This document shows, in pieces, positions 59,594 to 64,000 of a stretch of 64,000 nt of DNA. The translations under genes and the position numbers were made by a program. The DNA is from Candidatus Jettenia sp. AMX2 (GTDB lineage: Bacteria; Planctomycetota; Brocadiia; Brocadiales; Brocadiaceae), in NCBI GenBank assembly GCA_030583665.1, contig CP129469.1, forward strand, positions 2,905,043 to 2,969,042. The letters are read 5' to 3'. The notes beneath the pieces were generated by a model. The model ran no database searches and was not told the origin of the DNA. It worked only from the letters and a program-made list of their open reading frames with translations. Position 1 is the stretch's first letter. Every line of letters begins with the position of its first letter.

Positions 59594-61699
59594 ATGATAA
59601 GAAACCAGGTTGAAACATGCAAGCTCATAGTCGAAGGAATGGATTGCCAGGATGAGGTAAGGATCATCGAAAAAAAATTGAGACATCTTCACGGGGTTAA
59701 GAATTTTGATATCTATCTTGCAACCCGGGGGGTAAAAGTTGCTTATGATCCTTCGTTACTCTCAATCCAGCAAATTATCAAAAGCATTGCCGAAACAGGG
59801 TTAAGGGCAACACGGGTCAGGGAAACCAGACCAAAAATCATCTGGTGGAAAGAGAAAAGGATTCTGGCGTTATTGGCGTGCGGCCTTTTTACCCTTATTG
59901 CCTTTCTGTTGGAAAGGACAGGTTTGACGGGTATAGTATCCGTCACTCTCTATAGCCTGGCAATCATTATTGGCGGCTATTACCCTGCAAGGATGGCATT
60001 GAGTGCCTTAAAAACACTAACCCTTAACATCCGTACCTTAATGGTTACCGGAGCTGCCGGGGCTGTATTCCTTGGACTATGGGAAGAAGCCGCCATGCTG
60101 GTCTTTGTTTATTTACTGGGTGACATCCTGGAGATTTATGCGGTAAGCAAATCAAGAGGCGCAATACGGATGCTTATGGAACTGGCGCCAAAAGAGGCAC
60201 TGGTGAAGAGAAACGGGAAAAGTAGTATTCTACCGGTGGAAGAGGTAAAGGTCTCTGACCATATCATCATACGTCCGGGAGAAAAGATACCCCTTGATGG
60301 AAGGGTGGTAAAGGGCTACTCCAGCGTAGACCAGGCCCCTATTACCGGTGAATCAATCCCCGTAGAAAAAAAGGAAGGGGACGAGGTCTTTGCAGGCACC
60401 CTTAATCAACGGGGTACCTTGGAAGTGATAGTAACAAAGCTGGCAGAGGAGACCACCCTTGCAAAGATTGTTCATTCAGTGGAAGAGGCGCAGGCAAGAA
60501 AATCCAGCTATCAGCGTTTCGGAGAAAAATTTGGGAAATATTATACCCCCTCAATGTTTGCCCTGGCCTTTGCCATTGCAACGATCCCTCCGTTTTTTAT
60601 GGGTGATTTCCCTTACTGGTTTTACAGGGGGCTGGTAGTGCTGGTTGTTTCCTGTTCCTGCGGTATTGCACTCTCAATTCCTGTTGCGGTTGTTGCCGCT
60701 ATAGGAAACGCAGCGAGACACGGTGTTCTGATAAAGGGCGGAGCTTACCTGGAAATCGCAGGAAAATTAAAGGCTGTTGCATTTGACAAGACGGGTACCA
60801 TTACTGTTGGCAAGCCATGCATTACCGACATTATTCCTCTGGGTAACCTGAAGGAGGAAACCATAGTGACATTAGCTGCCAGTATTGAAAACCACTCGGA
60901 GCATCCCCTGGGAGAAACTATTGTAAATGAAGCGCGGGAAAGAGAACTCAACCTTCAGCCGGTGGATGCCTTTGAGTCCCTGCCGGGAATGGGTGTGAGG
61001 GCAACAATAGATACGTGCGAATATTTTATAGGCAATAAACGTCTTTTTTCAGAATATTCAATTTCTGTGGATACGATTCAAAACCATATATCCGGATTGG
61101 AGAAACAAGGAAAAACAGTTATACTGCTGGGGTCAAAAGAAGGGCCATTAGGGATTATTGCAGTATCAGACAGGGTCAGAACAGAAGCTAAAAAAGTTAT
61201 TCAGATAGTAAAGCTTTTGGGGATTGAAAAGACCGTTATGCTCACCGGCGATAATGAAAGGACAGCCGCTGAAATAGCCAGAGAGGTTGCTATTGATGAA
61301 TATTACGCCGGATTGCTGCCGGAAGATAAGGTAAAAACAGTAAAGATGCTGAAGGGGAAATATCAACATATTGCAATGGTTGGTGACGGTATCAACGACG
61401 CCCCTGCGATGGCTGAGTCCGGCATTGGAATAGCAATGGGGGCTGCCGGCACAGATATAGCTATTGAGACAAGTGATTTTGTACTTATGTCGGACGATTT
61501 GACAAAGATCCCCTATGTTTTGGGACTGAGCAAACGGGCGGTGAGAAATATCAAACAGAATCTTATCCTTTCCCTCCTTATCGTTGCTATCCTTGTACCA
61601 CTGGCGGTTATGGGATGGATTAGCCTTGTGCCGGGCTTTCTGATTAATGAAGTAGGTGGATTGCTTGTAATAGTAAATGGGTTAAGACTGCTGAGGTAA
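59594..61699 (+). CDS. P1B-type heavy-metal ATPase with CSC instead of CPC motif
   Basis: A 701-residue metal-exporting P-type ATPase. An N-terminal HMA domain carries GMDCQDE (only one Cys; the usual GMDCPSC has two), then membrane helices from residue ~87, actuator TGES (APITGESIPVEKK), the transport helix VSCSCGIALSIPVAV, phosphorylation site FDKTGTIT, nucleotide loop with EHPLGE, and GDGINDAPAMAESGIGI. In the transport helix the usual CPC is CSC: proline is replaced by serine. The final helices are present. It closes the efflux operon 6 bases after czcA. Zn/Cd/Pb class by general likeness. Confidence 0.85.
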   Translation: MIRNQVETCKLIVEGMDCQDEVRIIEKKLRHLHGVKNFDIYLATRGVKVAYDPSLLSIQQIIKSIAETGLRATRVRETRPKIIWWKEKRILALLACGLFTLIAFLLERTGLTGIVSVTLYSLAIIIGGYYPARMALSALKTLTLNIRTLMVTGAAGAVFLGLWEEAAMLVFVYLLGDILEIYAVSKSRGAIRMLMELAPKEALVKRNGKSSILPVEEVKVSDHIIIRPGEKIPLDGRVVKGYSSVDQAPITGESIPVEKKEGDEVFAGTLNQRGTLEVIVTKLAEETTLAKIVHSVEEAQARKSSYQRFGEKFGKYYTPSMFALAFAIATIPPFFMGDFPYWFYRGLVVLVVSCSCGIALSIPVAVVAAIGNAARHGVLIKGGAYLEIAGKLKAVAFDKTGTITVGKPCITDIIPLGNLKEETIVTLAASIENHSEHPLGETIVNEARERELNLQPVDAFESLPGMGVRATIDTCEYFIGNKRLFSEYSISVDTIQNHISGLEKQGKTVILLGSKEGPLGIIAVSDRVRTEAKKVIQIVKLLGIEKTVMLTGDNERTAAEIAREVAIDEYYAGLLPEDKVKTVKMLKGKYQHIAMVGDGINDAPAMAESGIGIAMGAAGTDIAIETSDFVLMSDDLTKIPYVLGLSKRAVRNIKQNLILSLLIVAILVPLAVMGWISLVPGFLINEVGGLLVIVNGLRLLR

Positions 61700-61755
61700 T
61701 TACCTGTCCAATAACATTTTTACTCACACTGGCATATTCAGTTTCAACATTTAAC

Positions 61756-62028
61756 CCTTCGGCGACTAAAAAACACATTTTCCCTCCCTTGACGGGAGGG
61801 ATTAAGGGAGGGTGATCACAGATTGTTCCTTTCACCCCCACCTAACCTCCCTGCCTGTGCTGTGCTGTGCCTGACTGCGAGCGGACTCGCTCAGGCAGGC
61901 GACAGCACACAGACAGGCCCCATCGAGCCTGCCCGTGCGCCGTGCCTGCGCCGCAGCGCGGCAGGCAGGTCACCGCACGCAGACAGGGGGGAGGAATTAA
62001 CAGTTTGAAATTCCTATACATTGAATTA
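61756..62028. repeat. Dispersed GC-rich repeat, copy B
   Basis: The same unit as 13154-13353, with the same ends (CCTTCGGCGACTAAAAAACA at the start, CTATACATTGAATTA at the end). The inner block is longer by ~70 bases and made of CAGGC/GCCTG and TGTGC units, giving GC-rich palindromes. Degenerate starts CCTCGGCGACTTTGTTT at 62032 and CCTTCGGCGACTTTGTTT at 62907 are related. Confidence 0.85.
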
Positions 62029-62062
62029 AACCCTCGGCGACTTTGTTTATGCCTCCACGTAA

Positions 62063-62129
62063 GGGCGAAGCATTTGCCATTGTCCAGCCTGCATGAGATT
62101 ATACACTTTGAACAGCAAATGCTTCGCCC
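62063..62129. repeat. Inverted repeat GGGCGAAGCATTTGC
   Basis: Perfect 15-bp arms at 62063-62077 and 62115-62129 around 37 bases. No T-tract. Probably another short repeat family inserted after copy B. Confidence 0.75.
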
Positions 62130-62462
62130 CTACAACAAACAAGGCAAAGCCGTTTTGCCTTGCAAAGCCTAATCATGAGGTTGGATTTTAAAAGACAAAA
62201 ACCCAACGACCTCTTTGTCATTCCCGGGTGAACGGGAATTCATATAAAAGAGCGCCTGAATTGCACTCCCGTTTTCATGAGGAAGGGATTGTTTGTCCGA
62301 CGGAGATACCGTAAAATACTGTGGTAACTGGCAAATACTACTCCCCTGCCATGAAAAATTATATGGATGCTTATAAAAACAAAACTGTTATCCTTTATTT
62401 CCCAGTTACCATGTCTTGGATTAATGTCGTACGGTATTTTTGAAAAACTCTCATTGTCTTTT

Positions 62463-62882
62463 AATCCCGGAGGAATCGTTTTCTAATCCCGAAGGGGTGC
62501 CATGATTATAGCAAAAGACAAAGAAAGATTTTAAACCCCGAAGGGGTGACATATTGCAACAAGGTTTTGGTGTCATCCAATCATTTCACCCCTTCGGGGT
62601 TATTAGTCTGTGGTTATTCTTTAGCTATAATCATTTCACCCTTTCAGGGTTAAGCACAGGCCAAAAACCGTTTAAATAATAGGTTCGTTAAAATGAAAAT
62701 TCCTATACAATCAAGTTGGGGTGGGATTTGATAAGTTGCCACTTTTTTAATCCCGAAGGGATGTTATGATTATAGTAAAAGTACAAAACATAGGTTAAAC
62801 CCCGAAGGGGTGACAGAGAATACAGATTCTTCATACTATCCCTTCGGAATTATCGTTGTTTTATACCACCCCATCGGGGTTA
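62463..62882. repeat. Cluster of nine short CCCCGAAGGGG palindromes
   Basis: Units at about 62463, 62485, 62533, 62582 (inverted), 62627 (inverted), 62751, 62799, 62836 (inverted) and 62864 (inverted). The pair 62485/62533 and the pair 62751/62799 are the same dimer, with a shared spacer that starts ATGATTATAG(C/T)AAAAG. This is REP/REPIN-like organisation. Confidence 0.85.
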
Positions 62883-63099
62883 CCTCATATTTACCCATAA
62901 ATTAGACCTTCGGCGACTTTGTTTGTAGCTACACGTAGGGTCGAATGGAAATTAACACTGTCAGGGTTCTCAACCCTGACAGTGTTCTGATCATGAACTG
63001 GGACAAACACTATCGTATCATATTACCATCACCAACCTTATAACAACACCTCCCCGCAAACCCGCTTCATTAAAATGAAAATTCCTATACGATCAAGTT
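62690..63099. repeat. 30-base direct repeat bracketing part of the region
   Basis: TTAAAATGAAAATTCCTATA at 62690 and again at 63070, each followed by C(A/G)ATCAAGTT; 29 of 30 bases agree. The core AAATTCCTATAC also occurs near the ends of repeat copies A and B. Confidence 0.7.
62954..62986. repeat. Perfect 15-bp hairpin AACACTGTCAGGGTT
   Basis: Arms at 62954-62968 and 62972-62986 with a CTC loop. No T-tract follows on either strand, so it is not a clear terminator. It may protect RNA ends or be a repeat family member. Confidence 0.75.
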
Positions 63100-63225
63100 C
63101 ACGATGTAAATATAAATTCCTATGTAATAAATTTATATACATTTTAAAATGGCAGAACTTATGTTTAGCAGTTCCTTAATATATATCAAAATATACCGGT
63201 ATCATTCACAGAAACGGAGGAAATA

Positions 63226-63431
63226 ATGAAAAAACAAGTCATTTCAATTAAAAGCATTAATGTTGATTTTCAAATGCGAATTGATCGCTGGCCTGAACCC
63301 GGCGAGACCTTTCCCGGAAGAGATATTATCATAACGGGAGCGTGAATGCTCAATTCCATGTACCGACAATACAGGTTAAACCGGTTGACAAAACTGGTAC
63401 AGATGATGCAATTGTGGGGTGCATCTCATAG
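63226..63431 (+). pseudogene. PfkB-family sugar kinase relic with internal deletion
   Basis: After a strong AGGAG site at 63215-63219, codons 1-31 read as the beginning of a ribokinase-like kinase (VISIKSINVDFQMRIDRWPE, PGETFPGRD). The frame stops at 63345. Then VPTIQVKPVDKTGTDDAIVG (to a stop at 63431) corresponds to the C-terminal active-site region VDTTGAGDAFVG. Roughly 200 residues between are missing. The catalytic GAGD motif has changed to GTDD. The remnant ends inside the stop of the exonuclease gene. Confidence 0.8.
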
Positions 63432-64000
63432 TTCCCAGCCTCCGGAAATGCCTGGTTTTGGACCTGCCCATTCTATTTTACTCTTATTTCCTGTGAAACG
63501 GTGCAGGGTGTGTGCCGGTAAGGGAAATTGTTTTTTTGCCAGCAGGCTTTCAACTACCCGGTCAAAAATAATCTTCATTCCTTCTATATCTGCATGATTA
63601 TAAGCAATAAGTTGTTTCAGTGCGGATATGTCACCGCAGCAGTATTTATTCCAAAGGAAGACAGCAGTTTTCCCTTCTACGTGAGAAATATTCTTTGGTC
63701 TTTTTATTTCAAGTAATTTTTCTATCTCTTTTTGTCCCCCTGACAGGCCGGCACGTTTTGCAAAAAAGCGCAGATCGATATGACAGAGTGGGACAGGTAA
63801 ATCGGGAAATTCTTTTCTAAGAAAAGGCAGGTCAAAGAGAGAACCGTTAAAAGTAATGATGATTTTTGCTTTCAATATTGAGGACCGAAGGGCCTTGTCG
63901 CTGTTTCCTTTTATAAAGACACCGTACTCATTGCACAGACTCCAGCCGACCACAGTAATCGTATTGTAATATTTGCTTAGTCCCGTTGTTTCGATGTCTA
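63426..64000 (-). CDS. DEDD-type 3'-5' exonuclease (YprB/RNase H-like), partial at N-terminus
   Basis: The frame is open to the window edge; 191 residues are visible. It begins DIETTGLSKYYNTITVVGWS, the Exo I motif with D-x-E; IITFNGSLFDLPFLRKEFPD is Exo II, and LIAYNHADIEGMKIIFDRVV (YNxxD) is Exo III. The length and spacing resemble YprB-like RNase H-superfamily exonucleases, which act on DNA or RNA ends. The true start lies beyond 64000. Downstream it overlaps the pfkB relic by 6 bases. Confidence 0.85.
   Translation of the reverse strand, partial: DIETTGLSKYYNTITVVGWSLCNEYGVFIKGNSDKALRSSILKAKIIITFNGSLFDLPFLRKEFPDLPVPLCHIDLRFFAKRAGLSGGQKEIEKLLEIKRPKNISHVEGKTAVFLWNKYCCGDISALKQLIAYNHADIEGMKIIFDRVVESLLAKKQFPLPAHTLHRFTGNKSKIEWAGPKPGISGGWEL

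Larger units (their letters stand above)
61700..63225. other. 1.5-kb gene-free, repeat-dense region
   Basis: Contains repeat copy B (61756-62028), an inverted repeat (62063-62129), a cluster of short palindromes (62463-62882), another hairpin (62954-62986) and a 30-base direct repeat. Open frames here (for example 61823-62172) are by-products of the GC-rich repeats. No RNA gene or promoter was recognised. It separates the efflux operon from the pfkB relic. Confidence 0.75.

Noticed and set aside
61823-62172. Proteins encoded in the GC-rich repeat region
   Set aside because: The frames arise from CAGGC/GCCTG repeats, lack ribosome-binding sites and show low-complexity Arg/Pro composition.
62463-62882. 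CRISPR array
   Set aside because: Units are short palindromes in mixed orientation with irregular spacing, and no cas genes are nearby.

Overview
The window looks like chromosomal DNA of a moderately AT-rich bacterium, most likely a planctomycete of the anammox type (Brocadiales). This rests on inference: a hopanoid set (squalene-hopene cyclase, HpnH, an HpnG-like nucleosidase), a def-fmt-DUF116-rsmB housekeeping cluster, a class III (anaerobic) ribonucleotide reductase operon, and abundant short palindromic repeats between and inside genes. No rRNA or other marker in the window settles the taxonomy.

Layout. 1-8.1 kb (minus strand): start of smc, a 28-residue lysine-rich protein with its own terminator, nrdR-nrdD-nrdG, and rsmB-DUF116-fmt-def. 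8.3-15.9 kb: rpsT, a histone-deacetylase-like enzyme, shc, hpnH, hpnG-like, mtnA and a small lipoprotein. 16-32.4 kb: ordinary metabolism and information genes (ald, mtaB, a DUF4159/VWA-like membrane pair, cmk, rpsA, a sigma-70 factor, apt, a zinc-ribbon protein, rmuC, pyk, nadC, purD) ending at a complete initiator tRNA gene with a near-consensus promoter and a strong terminator.

32.4-47.2 kb is an accessory island starting exactly at the 3' end of tRNA-fMet. The last 47 bases of the tRNA are repeated about 670 bp downstream; between the copies sits a VapB-like antitoxin with a PIN toxin cut to 24 codons. Beyond the second copy lies a graveyard of defence-type genes: an internally deleted, frameshifted SNF2 helicase, a frameshifted AlbA-type ATP-binding protein, fragments of a DUF2130 protein, two fossil starts of a DNA methyltransferase, an IS3-like element, and the C-terminus of an AAA_13/RloC-like ATPase. 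Amid this wreckage is one intact block: a class III nucleotide-cyclase-like protein, a beta-class DNA methyltransferase, a YhcG (DUF1016) nuclease and a type III restriction helicase-nuclease, overlapping or nearly so. Two HicB/HicA pairs follow, both with intact HicB and damaged HicA.

47.2-61.7 kb: an M16 peptidase, a four-PAS membrane sensor with no output domain, and a heavy-metal efflux cluster (small Cys-rich exported protein, CzcC, CzcB, CzcA and a P1B ATPase with an unusual CSC motif). 61.7-63.2 kb is a gene-free, repeat-dense stretch. The window ends with a pfkB-family relic and a DEDD exonuclease that runs off the edge.

The strongest leads are the cyclase-Mod-YhcG-Res block, palindromic repeats translated in frame inside the methyltransferase, the tRNA-fMet duplication, and the loss of toxin but not antitoxin function in three toxin-antitoxin loci.
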